A stretch of 64,000 bases of DNA from Bacteroidales bacterium (GTDB lineage: Bacteria > Bacteroidota > Bacteroidia > Bacteroidales > Tenuifilaceae), in assembly GCA_020636835.1 (NCBI GenBank), contig JACJXC010000008.1, positions 62,001 through 126,000 of the forward strand, written 5' to 3'. Shown here piece by piece: positions 1 through 7,119 of the stretch (position 1 is its first letter; the number at the start of each line of letters is the position of its first letter). The notes under the pieces are model-generated. The model made no database searches and had not been told where the DNA came from. It was given only the letters and a program-made list of their open reading frames with translations. Position numbers and translations under genes: made by a program.

Positions 1-1
1 A

Positions 2-145
2 TCGATACTTACCCAAAAGCTATGCGAGTTGCGGAACATGATTAATGTGGGATACCTAATAATTCGATTTGCACAGAATATGCACGAGAGCCGTGGACTA
101 CATTACTCGCTGGATTATCCCAGGCAGAAGGGGATGGAGTTTTAA
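2..145 (+). CDS. nadB: L-aspartate oxidase, C-terminal end (partial)
   Basis: Reading frame 2 is open from the window edge to a TAA at 143-145 and gives 47 residues. They include ELRNMI near the start, then LIIRFAQ, and ESRGLHYSLDYP near the end. This is the C-terminal helical signature of NadB, the FAD enzyme that oxidises L-aspartate to iminoaspartate in NAD synthesis; ESRGLHxxLDYP is its usual tail. Only the end of the gene is in the window. It marks the chromosomal flank left of the toxin-antitoxin/integrase remnant. A related flavoprotein of the succinate dehydrogenase/fumarate reductase superfamily is possible but less likely. Confidence 0.8.
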   Translation, partial: SILTQKLCELRNMINVGYLIIRFAQNMHESRGLHYSLDYPRQKGMEF

Positions 146-293
146 AATAAAGACTTTGAGCCAAAATCAACCAATAAGTTTTCTGCAAAAATTTACCCAT
201 TTAAAGACCAGGAATGCCTTAGCGTAAAGTAGAGAGAGCAGTTAATGTGGCGTGATATTTAATAAAATGCTCCCCAAATTTATGTCGACAGCT

Positions 294-743
294 TTATTTT
301 ATAAGCAACTTATTCGGATTAATAATTGGGAGAATAAAGTTTTGCAGGGCAGTTCCCTGTACTTTAATCATAAGAATACCCCTAGTTGTTGAGTATGTAA
401 TAGACGAAAGTGCATTGCCAAGATGCGGGTGCAACTCAACAACATTTTTTTTATTAAGAATTACTAGTTTGTCCAAATTCTCAATCATAAAAATAAAAGC
501 CAAGTGGAAAACACCCAAAGCCTCATTCGGATTTTTCCCTTTGCTGTCGGTTCTAATGTCAACCTTAAAATCGGCTTTAATTAGTTTTTCCTCAAGGTTA
601 AAACTCAACTGCAGGGTATTATCCAAGTTGTAACCCTCAATATGGTCAACAACTAAATCTTCAGGGGTATCTATTTGCCCTTTGATAAGTTTGTATTCTA
701 GTATTGAGAGTTTATCGGGGTTAAAAGCATTATTATCCAACAT
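294..743 (-). CDS. SecB-like chaperone, third gene of a toxin-antitoxin-chaperone cassette
   Basis: A 149-residue protein, close to the usual SecB size. The middle region (VFHLAFIFMIENLDKL) and the end (YSTTRGILMIKVQGT followed by LPIINPNKLL) follow the SecB pattern of a beta-rich core, a YPxxRxxL-like segment and a closing (L/A)PxNFxxL-like tail. The ATG lies inside the upstream antitoxin gene with an 11-bp overlap, so the two are translationally coupled. By analogy with the Mycobacterium tuberculosis HigB-HigA-Rv1957 (TAC) locus, a solitary SecB-like chaperone in this position stabilises the antitoxin. The assignment is by motif pattern and context and the similarity is distant. Confidence 0.62.
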   Translation of the reverse strand: MLDNNAFNPDKLSILEYKLIKGQIDTPEDLVVDHIEGYNLDNTLQLSFNLEEKLIKADFKVDIRTDSKGKNPNEALGVFHLAFIFMIENLDKLVILNKKNVVELHPHLGNALSSITYSTTRGILMIKVQGTALQNFILPIINPNKLLIK

Positions 744-1134
744 TGTTATAATCTGTTTTAATTGATGCGCGTTTCCACTCTATATCTTCATTTGGATTAC
801 TTTTACTTCTATACACGGTCATTGTATATCTCGTTACTGATACATTCTCATTTATCTCGGGCATAGGTCTTTGAACAGGAATCTCAAGTAAAGTTTCACC
901 TAGTTCTGCTTGCAATTTTGCAATGGAACGTAAGGTGAAATTATGCTCACCATTAAGCCATTTGCTTATTTCCGAGGGTCGTTTATCCAATTTCTCTGCA
1001 AGCATATTCTGTGAGTAGCCCTTATCCCTCATAACTTGGTTTATTCGCACAGCCAAGTCAGCGTATAAACGAACGAATATTTTTGTTTCTTCTGGTGTTT
1101 CGTCTATTACCTCCTGAAATATTTTGCTTTTCAT
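733..1134 (-). CDS. HTH (Xre/Cro-CI) antitoxin of the TAC cassette
   Basis: A 133-residue protein with an ATG start. Residues about 25-80 form a helix-turn-helix domain (RINQVMRDKGYSQNMLAEKL, then RPSEISKWLNGEHNFTLRSI), the HigA/Xre type. The roughly 50-residue tail after the HTH ends in a charged, poorly conserved stretch; in TAC antitoxins such an extension carries the chaperone-addiction sequence. The gene starts 10 bp after the toxin-like gene and overlaps the SecB-like gene, giving toxin-antitoxin-chaperone order. It probably represses the cassette by binding the two palindromes at 1659-1706. The HTH assignment is clear; the addiction role is inferred from position. Confidence 0.75.
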   Translation of the reverse strand: MKSKIFQEVIDETPEETKIFVRLYADLAVRINQVMRDKGYSQNMLAEKLDKRPSEISKWLNGEHNFTLRSIAKLQAELGETLLEIPVQRPMPEINENVSVTRYTMTVYRSKSNPNEDIEWKRASIKTDYNNVG

Positions 1135-1144
1135 AGATGTGGGT

Positions 1145-1663
1145 TTAAAGGATTATTTCATCGCTTCCATCGTAATACTTAAACTCTCGTTGGTCGCTTG
1201 TTATATAAATTTCACTATTCCGTAATGCTTCTAGTATTCTCTCAGCAAATAGATTAGCCTCATTAAACGCCATGCTTGTTTTACCTTCTTGTGCGGAATT
1301 GCTTGTTTTTTCTGCACCGTTAAAAAGAACAACTAAACTATTTGATATTCTCAAGCAATAAAGCCTTAACGGAAAGTTTGAGTAATTAATTGTAATCTCG
1401 CCTACTCCAAACTTACCCTTTGGAGGTAATCCTTGGGTTTTGTTCTCAAACTTAAAAAATTCGGGTAATGCTCCATATTCATTACCAATTACAACCTCAA
1501 TAAAACTTGCAAGTTCCTGCAAGCTTGTTTTCAACTTCGAATCCTCTTTAAACCTCAAAAAGAACTTATCTGTTTCACTCAGTTTGGCATCGTCCCACTT
1601 AACAGTGTAAAAGGTGCATAATTTTTCTTCGTCATCAAATATTTGGAGTGCAAATGTATTCAC
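1145..1663 (-). CDS. Putative RelE/HigB-like toxin of the TAC cassette
   Basis: 172 residues. The start codon is GTG (1663-1661) and lies inside the proximal operator palindrome. The central part (GALPEFFKFENK, then PLRLYCLRISNSLVVLFNGAEKTS) resembles the beta-strand core of RelE/HigB-type proteins common in Bacteroidetes, where a strand ending in LRLYCLR is followed by a hydrophobic strand and a basic or amide-rich turn. It is longer than a typical HigB (about 100 residues) and has an N-terminal extension. Toxin function is inferred from its place before an HTH antitoxin and a SecB-like chaperone. No catalytic residue can be named with certainty. Confidence 0.55.
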   Translation of the reverse strand: MNTFALQIFDDEEKLCTFYTVKWDDAKLSETDKFFLRFKEDSKLKTSLQELASFIEVVIGNEYGALPEFFKFENKTQGLPPKGKFGVGEITINYSNFPLRLYCLRISNSLVVLFNGAEKTSNSAQEGKTSMAFNEANLFAERILEALRNSEIYITSDQREFKYYDGSDEIIL

Positions 1664-1706
1664 TTTTACCTGAATTTTACAATTTTAGTTTCACTTTTAA
1701 GTGAAA
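1659..1706 (-). promoter_or_regulatory. Two near-identical palindromic operators of the TAC cassette
   Basis: The distal site, 1689-1706, is a perfect inverted repeat (TTTCACTT, TT spacer, AAGTGAAA). The proximal site, 1659-1674, matches the core of the distal one at 14 of 16 positions and spans the GTG start of the toxin gene. The two are about 30 bp apart, roughly three helical turns, and would bracket the promoter. Paired palindromes at the head of a toxin-antitoxin operon are the expected binding sites of an HTH antitoxin. The repeats are read directly; the binding protein is inferred. Confidence 0.65.
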
Positions 1707-1780
1707 TATTTCTGTTTTATTGGTCAAATCAACGAGATTTGAAATAAGGACTTTAAAGATAAATACAATATTTTAATTTT

Positions 1781-2672
1781 TTAGGCCGAAAAAACTCTAC
1801 CCAACCTTTCAATTGCACTTAACATTTCTGTATAAATCTGTGTTGTTTTCCCATTTACTGTTGATTTTGTGCCTCAGATTATATATATCCCTAAATCTTA
1901 TACCCGTGTAGCACGAAAAAAGGAAGGGAATTAAAGCTCGTTTTATGGTTTTATCTGTTTGGGGTTGGGTAATCAACTCCTCTAGTTTTTTTACCTCACC
2001 TGCGGTCAGGAACTCCCTTTCTCCATTCTTTTCCCTGAACTTGAATTTACTGAATGGCGTTTCGCTGGTTAAATCCTGAGCTATTGCTCTGTTAAGCATC
2101 GTCTTTACTATCCTGAAAACTCTTGCCCTTGATGATTGGCAATTGTTACAACCAATCATATAGGCTTCCAACTTCTTTAAGAAATTGTATGTTAGGTCGC
2201 TAAATTCAACATCTTTCTTGGCAAAAGTTTTAACCTTTTCTATGGCACATTTTCGGGTTCTGTAGGTTTCAAATGACCCCTTATTCTTATAGTCCCTTTC
2301 AATTTCATTAATGGCAAAGTCAATAAACGATGAACTGTTTTTTGCTGGATTGGCAAGATAAGCCTTCTCAAATACCTCAAAGGTTAAAGGTGTATTGCTG
2401 ATTTTATGGTTAAAGATAATGTCGTTTGCCCGTTTAAGGCAACTTTCAAGAACAAGATTCTTTTGGAGGTGTTTAATATCGCCCCTTTTAACTTTATAGG
2501 AGTCGGAATCCCAGTTTACCTCCTTTACGGATTCTTTGGTAGAGTACTTTCGTGTACGTCTATTTATTGTTACACGTAGGTAAATTGGATTTGTTCCATC
2601 AGTTCTTTCGAAGTCTGTTCGAAGAATGATCTTAGCAGATGCGTTTTCCATTTTTAGGTTTTTGGGAAACAA
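1781..2672 (-). pseudogene. Tyrosine recombinase (integrase) pseudogene with internal deletion and frameshift
   Basis: The open frame from 2672 gives an N-terminal arm-binding region, a SAM-like core-binding domain and the first catalytic block with its arginine (CYTGIRFRDIYNL). It then runs into a short unrelated tail and stops at 1809. Shifted by one base, the same DNA reads KTTQIYTEMLSAIERLGR and ends at a TAA at 1783-1781. That is the C-terminal block with the nucleophilic tyrosine (TTQIYT). The 70-90 residues normally between the two blocks, with the HxxR region, are missing. The gene is therefore inactive. It lies immediately downstream of tRNA-Arg in the same direction, as in tRNA-targeting integrative elements. 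The start may instead be the ATG at 2651. Confidence 0.85.
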
Positions 2673-2771
2673 TTGGGAAACATTTCGCCAAAAACTATGG
2701 AAAAAAGCCTTTCATTTTTCAAATTAGCACCAGACCGATGCCCTTTGAATGGGGCATTTAGTCTAATGTTC

Positions 2772-2801
2772 TGAAAAAAATGTTTAGTCGGGTAACTAAA
2801 C
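2772..2801 (-). terminator. Terminator of the tRNA-Arg transcript
   Basis: On the minus strand a 7-bp stem (GTTTAGT with ACTAAAC, 2801-2795 and 2788-2782) with a 6-nt loop is followed at once by a T-rich tract (2781-2774). It starts 6 nt after the tRNA 3' end and also separates the tRNA from the integrase pseudogene. Confidence 0.75.
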
Positions 2802-2806
2802 TTAAG

Positions 2807-2878
2807 TAGCCCCACCCAGACTCGAACTGGAATTTAAAGTTTAGGAAACTTTCGTTCTATCCCTTGAACTATGGAGCC
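2807..2878 (-). tRNA. tRNA-Arg (anticodon CCT)
   Basis: 72 nt on the minus strand. The acceptor stem is GGCTCCA with TGGGGCT (two wobble pairs) plus discriminator A. The D-arm is GTTC/GAAC. The anticodon stem AAAGT/ACTTT holds the loop TTCCTAA, giving anticodon CCT. The T-arm is TCCAG/CTGGG with loop TTCGAGT. CCA is not encoded. The tRNA reads AGG codons. Its 3' end points toward the integrase pseudogene, so it is the likely attachment target of the former element. A good promoter lies just upstream. Confidence 0.95.
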
Positions 2879-2890
2879 ATATATTCTGCG

Positions 2891-2922
2891 CAAAGATATA
2901 AAAAAAATAGCGGCAAATCCAA
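2891..2922 (-). promoter_or_regulatory. Promoter of tRNA-Arg (Bacteroidetes sigma-ABfr type)
   Basis: Minus-strand TATCTTTG at 2898-2891 matches the -7 consensus TAnnTTTG exactly. TTG (within TTTG) lies at 2922-2920, 21 nt upstream. The predicted start falls a few bases before the tRNA 5' end at 2878. Confidence 0.65.
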
Positions 2923-3141
2923 ACCGTATGTTCGTTGCTCGTTTTTGTTTCCTGTCTTTTGGAGATTCTTGTTGATTTGTCAATATTCTGTAAATCAATT
3001 TTTTATGTGCACATCGTGGCGCTTGCGTGGTTCATTCCAACTTTTTTTTAGCCATTCTTTAAAAAATAACGCACAAACAGTTTACCGAGTTAAATATTTC
3101 GCAATATTTACACAGTTTTTATTATCCCAAATTATCCAGTA

Positions 3142-3276
3142 AACAACTCACTAATAAGTTGTTATTATAAATGGAAAATGAAAAAATTATCTCTCTCGCA
3201 GAGATTGTAGATTTTTCGGAGGACGACGAGCCTCCAAGTAGATGCGAAGGTGCTAACTCCCCTTTCGCTTTTTTTT
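3142..3276 (+). ncRNA. Candidate structured RNA with four successive hairpins and a T8 end
   Basis: Four inverted repeats follow one another. AACAACT/AGTTGTT is at 3142-3163, ATCTCT/AGAGAT at 3189-3205, GGAGG/CCTCC at 3218-3235, and GCGAA(GG)/(CC)TTTCGC at 3244-3268, directly followed by eight T. The last is a good factor-independent terminator. The region lies in an 825-bp stretch without a convincing gene, between tRNA-Arg and the ATP-grasp cassette. It could be a free small RNA or a terminated leader of the genes starting at 3705. A 103-codon frame (3171-3482) runs through it but has no recognisable domain and would span the terminator. No named RNA family was matched. Confidence 0.4.
3244..3276 (+). 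terminator. Factor-independent terminator
   Basis: The stem GCGAAGG/CCTTTCGC (one bulge) has an 8-9-nt loop and is followed by T8 at 3269-3276. It ends the candidate RNA above. No protein gene precedes it on the plus strand. Confidence 0.6.
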
Positions 3277-3704
3277 GTGTACTTAACCAGGATTTGAAAC
3301 AGTTCCCTGTTTGCACAATTAATCACGTCCCCAGAACAGATCGTAGCGCTTTGCATGTTTGGCCGTACCCAATACAGTGTTGTTCTATATCTGTTATTCT
3401 AAACAATTCGATGTTGAGGCATCAGCATTGGACGTCAGTACCACAAACCAAACCCTTTGTTCCTTCGTGTATTACACCTTAACAGGTGTTTTACTTATTG
3501 TTTCTCTCTCACGGTTGCTGGGAGTAAGGGTAGCGTTTGTTGTGCTTTGTTGATTTTAATTATGGTTGATTGTTATTTGTTTAGGGGTGTGATTAGTAGG
3601 TCTTATGTTCGAATCCTTCGATTCGAGATAGACTTTACCATGTGTTTCCCGATTTTCAATCGCCTATATGCTTATTAGTTTTAGATTATCTTAAAACAGT
3701 TTTT
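3277..3704 (+). other. Long leader region upstream of the ATP-grasp cassette
   Basis: No gene is supported here. Short frames lack domains and overlap each other. Two inverted repeats stand out: ACACCT/AGGTGT at 3474-3489, followed by only a short T run, and TCGAATC/GATTCGA with a CTTC loop at 3609-3626. The second contains GTTCGAATCC, which resembles a tRNA T-arm, but no acceptor or anticodon arm can be built around it. No clear TAnnTTTG promoter was found. Confidence 0.35.
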
Positions 3705-4727
3705 ATGCTGAATGTAGGATTAACTTACGATTTGCGTAGTGATTACTTAAAGTTGGGATTTACCGAGGAGGAAACCGCCGAGTTTGACTCCGAGATTACC
3801 ATCAGTGCCATTGAGGACTCTTTGCAGCAGTTGGGCTATAAAACCCATCGGATTGGGAATGTTTACTCGCTGATGGATTGTTTAGCACGTGGCGAAAAAT
3901 GGGACTTGGTGTTCAATATTTGTGAGGGTTTGTACGGTGCCGGGCGCGAGGCTCAGGTACCGGCAATTCTCGATGCGTATCGGATTCCCTATGTTTTTTC
4001 CGATCCCCTGGTTTTGGCTCTAACCCTTCACAAAGGGCAAACAAAGCGAATTGTCCGCGACTGTGGTATTCCAACGGCCGACTTTGCTGTGGTGGAACGT
4101 TTGATGGATGTCTCGGAGGTTGACCTGCCTTTCCCGCTCTTCGCTAAGCCTGTTGCCGAGGGAACGGGTAAGGGAATCGATGGCAAATCTGTTATTACCT
4201 CTTCAGTGGATCTTGTGCCGGTTTGCGAAAATCTTTTATATAGATTTAACCAGCCCGTCTTGCTCGAAACCTATTTGCCAGGGCGCGAGTTTACCGTGGG
4301 AATTGTTGGTACCGGCGATCGTGCGCGTGTAGTAGGGGTTATGGAGATCATTATTACTCACCGGGCGGTGGAACAAATTTACTCATTGCACACCAAGGAG
4401 AATTGGATTGGAGTGGTTGACTACCAGCTTGCTACTGGCGAGGTGGAGCGCTTATGTGCCGAAACCGCTCTTAAGGCATGGCGGTGTTTAGGCTGTCGCG
4501 ATGGGGGTAGGATTGATCTTAAAATGGATGCCTTCGGAGTGCCAAATTTTATCGAGGTGAACCCGCTTGCCGGGATTAACCCCGAGCATTCCGATTTTCC
4601 AATGCTCGCTCGGTTTAAAGGGATTGAATATAACGATCTGATTGACATGATAATGAGTTCCGCCATGGAACGTTTGAACAATGTAGGTTACGATGGAAAG
4701 AAAGTTGAATTCCGTTATTCTTTATAA
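3705..4727 (+). CDS. ATP-grasp ligase, D-Ala-D-Ala ligase-like (first of a pair)
   Basis: 340 residues from the ATG at 3705. An upstream in-frame ATG (3642) would add 21 residues that look unlike this family. The N-terminal domain has FNICEGLYGAGREAQVPAIL and IPYVFSDPLVLALTLHKGQTK. The ATP-grasp core has PLFAKPVAEGTGKGI (nucleotide lysine and glycine loop), LETYLPGREFTVG and, at the end, FIEVNPLAGINPEHSDFP with metal-binding E and N. This is the Ddl fold, which joins two amino or imino acids through an acyl phosphate. A second ligase overlaps it by 35 bp and an acetyltransferase follows, so it is unlikely to be the cell-wall Ddl. The substrate is unknown. Confidence 0.8.
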   Translation: MLNVGLTYDLRSDYLKLGFTEEETAEFDSEITISAIEDSLQQLGYKTHRIGNVYSLMDCLARGEKWDLVFNICEGLYGAGREAQVPAILDAYRIPYVFSDPLVLALTLHKGQTKRIVRDCGIPTADFAVVERLMDVSEVDLPFPLFAKPVAEGTGKGIDGKSVITSSVDLVPVCENLLYRFNQPVLLETYLPGREFTVGIVGTGDRARVVGVMEIIITHRAVEQIYSLHTKENWIGVVDYQLATGEVERLCAETALKAWRCLGCRDGGRIDLKMDAFGVPNFIEVNPLAGINPEHSDFPMLARFKGIEYNDLIDMIMSSAMERLNNVGYDGKKVEFRYSL

Positions 4728-5682
4728 CGAGTTATCGGCCAATCCTGGCCCCGACGAGGCCGATGTGCTCGATCAGGTTAAACTTATTGCCGAGATGCTT
4801 GGCTCTTTAGGTATTTCGAGCTCTACGCTCGAGTTCTCGTTGAATCTCCAAAAAAACACGGATGCCTTGCGGCAACTCAACCCCGATTTTGTTTTCAACC
4901 TAGTGGAGTCGGTCAACAACAAGGGCAATCTTATTTTCTTAGCACCCGCTTTGCTCAATTCCATGCAAATTCCCTTTACCGGGGGGGCGCTTGAGTCAAT
5001 TTTTGTTACTTCGTCCAAAACCCTTTGTAAGCAGCGGATGAAGGATGCCGGAATTCCCACAGCCTATTGGTTCGAAGGTAAAGGTGAGTTTGTTCCGAAG
5101 ATCGGAAAGCGCTACATTATTAAGCCCATTTGGGAGGATGGGTCGTTGGGTCTCGACGAGGACTCGGTGTTCGATGCCGCTAACCCCGAACTTATCAGCC
5201 GGGTTCAAAACCTCGATTACAGCGTATTCTTTGTGGAGGAGTATATCGATGGGCGCGAGTTCAATGTTTCGATGCTGGCTGGAGAATCCAGTCCTCAGGT
5301 TTTACCAATCCCCGAGATGCTCTTTAATAACTATGCCCCGGGTAAGCCCAAGGTGTTAGGCTATACCGCCAAGTGGGCTGAGGATTCCTTTGAGTACATG
5401 AATACTACCCGCACATTCGATTTACCCCTTTCGGATGAGCCGTTAATAAAGCAGTTGCAGGCAATATGTCGCGATTGCTGGTCTGTTTTCGGTGTAAACG
5501 GCTACTGCCGTGTCGATTTCAGGGTCGATGCCAACGGTAACCCTTGGGTGCTGGAACTTAATGTAAACCCCTGCATTACGCCGGGTAGTGGTTTTTATTC
5601 AGCCTGCGAACAGGCTGGCATCCCTTTTAGCGAGGCTGTTCGGCGAATTATTAACGATATTCCTAATTTCAAGGTTGTATGA
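4693..5682 (+). CDS. ATP-grasp ligase, D-Ala-D-Ala ligase-like (second of a pair)
   Basis: 329 residues. It starts inside the previous gene (35-bp overlap) with MERKLNSVILYNE, which begins the expected first beta strand. Features are FNLVESVNNKGN, IPFTGGALESIFVTSSKTLCK, RYIIKPIWEDGSLGLD (ATP-binding lysine, variant glycine loop), VEEYIDGREFNVS and LELNVNPCITPGSGF (metal site). It is distantly related to the first ligase but clearly different, for example GSLGLD in place of EGTGKGI and a longer insert before the metal site. The two probably act on different acceptors or form a hetero-complex. The pair could build a modified dipeptide or tripeptide; the product is unknown. Confidence 0.78.
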   Translation: MERKLNSVILYNELSANPGPDEADVLDQVKLIAEMLGSLGISSSTLEFSLNLQKNTDALRQLNPDFVFNLVESVNNKGNLIFLAPALLNSMQIPFTGGALESIFVTSSKTLCKQRMKDAGIPTAYWFEGKGEFVPKIGKRYIIKPIWEDGSLGLDEDSVFDAANPELISRVQNLDYSVFFVEEYIDGREFNVSMLAGESSPQVLPIPEMLFNNYAPGKPKVLGYTAKWAEDSFEYMNTTRTFDLPLSDEPLIKQLQAICRDCWSVFGVNGYCRVDFRVDANGNPWVLELNVNPCITPGSGFYSACEQAGIPFSEAVRRIINDIPNFKVV

Positions 5683-6164
5683 ATGGCTTGAGTTTCCGGG
5701 TCGAACCCCGCGCTGAAGACGTGGAGGTAGTTCGCGATATTGTTTCGTCAACCGGTTTTTTCAACGATTACGAAATTCCTGTTGCTGTTGAACTGGTTCA
5801 GGAACGGCTCGATAAAGGTGTTGCCAGTGAATACTTTTTTGTGTTTGCCGATTACCTAGGACAAACCGTTGCGTATGCCTGCTTTGGACCCATTGCCTGT
5901 ACGCGGAATAGTTACGATTTATACTGGATTGCAACCCATCACAGCTTCAGGGGGCAGGGAATCGGAACTGTTGTTCTTGCCGAGGTGGAGCGCGAAATCG
6001 CCAAACTGGGCGGACGGGGAATATACATCGAAACTTCCTCGAAACCACTCTATTTGCCCACCCAGCAGTTCTACCATAAGAGTGGCTACGTTGTGGAGGC
6101 TGTTCTAAAGGATTTTTACGACAGTAACGACCATAAGATGGTGTTTACCAAATTTATCCGTTAG
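5679..6164 (+). CDS. GNAT-family N-acetyltransferase of the ATP-grasp cassette
   Basis: 161 residues, overlapping the stop of the second ligase by 4 bp (ATGA). The acetyl-CoA site is visible as HHSFRGQGIGTVVLAEVE (R-x-x-G-x-G/A type), followed by the alpha4/beta6-7 region SSKPLYLPTQQFYHKSGY. It is expected to transfer an acetyl or other acyl group from CoA to an amine. Tight coupling to two amino-acid ligases suggests it caps or modifies the same small molecule, perhaps for protection or self-immunity. No closer substrate class can be read from the sequence. Confidence 0.8.
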   Translation: MNGLSFRVEPRAEDVEVVRDIVSSTGFFNDYEIPVAVELVQERLDKGVASEYFFVFADYLGQTVAYACFGPIACTRNSYDLYWIATHHSFRGQGIGTVVLAEVEREIAKLGGRGIYIETSSKPLYLPTQQFYHKSGYVVEAVLKDFYDSNDHKMVFTKFIR

Positions 6165-6355
6165 CCGTTCCGTGTCCATGAGCCAATGCTGCAGCCCCCG
6201 TTCAACCCTATTTGATGTTAATTCCTGTTTTTCTGAGTTTTATGACTCGTCGGGCTTGTTGTTTACCATTTCGAAGTAAAAAAGTATCATTTTTTTGATG
6301 TGTTTTTTTTATTTTTATTATTTTTAGCATCAAAATAATGTTAAACTGTAATCGT

Positions 6356-6838
6356 ATGACCGAAAAGTTGAAGGTTGATGCTATAGATCAAAAAATACTT
6401 TCGTACCTGGTAAAAAACGCCCGCATGCCATTCCTCGAAATAGCCCGTGAGTGCGGAATATCTGGTGCTGCAATTCATCAGAGGGTGAAAAAAATGGAGG
6501 ATGCCGGAATCATTGCGGGATCCCGGATGATAGTTAAGCCAAAGGCTTTGGGTTTTGATGTTTGTGCCTACGTTGGGGTGCAGTTAATATCTACCAACCA
6601 GTACGTTGGGGTGATCGAGGCTCTTAAGCTTATGCCCGAGGTGGTGGAGTGTCATTTTATTACCGGGGAGTATGCTTTGCTCCTGAAAGTTTTTTGTCGC
6701 GATAACGAGCACCTGATGGATGTACTGGTGAATACCATACAGAATATAGCTGGTATTTCGCGAACCGAAACCTTCATATCGCTCGATCAGGCCATTGAGC
6801 GCCCGGTGTATGTGAAGGATAAGAGTGTAGTTAAATAG
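6356..6838 (+). CDS. Lrp/AsnC-family transcriptional regulator
   Basis: 160 residues from the ATG at 6356 (MTEKLKVDAIDQKIL). An ATG at 6338 would add six residues. The N-terminal winged HTH has the classic DAIDQKILSYLVKNARMPF and GISGAAIHQRVKKMEDAGII. The C-terminal RAM domain binds an amino acid and mediates oligomers (PEVVECHFITGEYALLLKV). It follows the ATP-grasp/GNAT genes by about 190 bp on the same strand and is 0.8 kb upstream of the lysine-fermentation island on the same strand, so an amino acid, possibly lysine, is a reasonable effector for either locus. It is followed by a strong terminator. Confidence 0.88.
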   Translation: MTEKLKVDAIDQKILSYLVKNARMPFLEIARECGISGAAIHQRVKKMEDAGIIAGSRMIVKPKALGFDVCAYVGVQLISTNQYVGVIEALKLMPEVVECHFITGEYALLLKVFCRDNEHLMDVLVNTIQNIAGISRTETFISLDQAIERPVYVKDKSVVK

Positions 6839-6863
6839 AAAAGCCCCTACTTAGGGGCTTTTT
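6839..6863. terminator. Bidirectional terminator
   Basis: AAAAGCCCCT and AGGGGCTTTTT pair around an ACTT loop, directly after the Lrp/AsnC stop codon. The A and T flanks let it also serve the minus-strand gene ending at 6886. Confidence 0.85.
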
Positions 6864-6885
6864 CCGATGCCAAAGCGGCTATAGG

Positions 6886-7116
6886 CTAGTAGTCTTCTTC
6901 GTCTTCGTCATAGGCGTCTTCGTCATAAATTTCTTCATCCATTAATGAATCCCTTATATCAACATCAAGGTCTTCGTCTTCGTCAATCTCATGGAATAGC
7001 GAGCGCTTTACATTCTTGTCCTTTTTTACAGGTTTGAGCTTTTTCGCTTTTCGCAACTCATCGGAATCGTAAGATTCGTTCTTTACGGGTTTCCGAAAAT
7101 CATTCTTTGACTTCAT
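6886..7116 (-). CDS. Small protein with basic N-terminus and very acidic C-terminus
   Basis: 76 residues from the ATG at 7116; a GTG at 7119 is an alternative. The first half is lysine-rich (KAKKLKPVKKDKNVKR). The second half is almost all Asp, Glu and Tyr (DEEIYDEDAYDEDEEDY at the end). No domain or transmembrane segment is seen and the protein is probably disordered. Short proteins of this bipartite charge type occur in Bacteroidetes, but I do not recognise a function. The convergent terminator at its 3' end supports a real gene. A TATATTTG box at 7321-7314 could be its promoter, with a long leader. Confidence 0.55.
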   Translation of the reverse strand: MKSKNDFRKPVKNESYDSDELRKAKKLKPVKKDKNVKRSLFHEIDEDEDLDVDIRDSLMDEEIYDEDAYDEDEEDY

Positions 7117-7119
7117 CAC

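Noticed and set aside
3171..3482. 103-codon open frame on the plus strand
   Set aside because: It lies over the hairpins and the T8 terminator, has no recognisable domain, and its codons look random. I read the stretch as structured RNA or leader instead.
3601..3630. tRNA-like GTTCGAATCC segment
   Set aside because: It can form a hairpin but no acceptor, D or anticodon arm can be built from the flanks.
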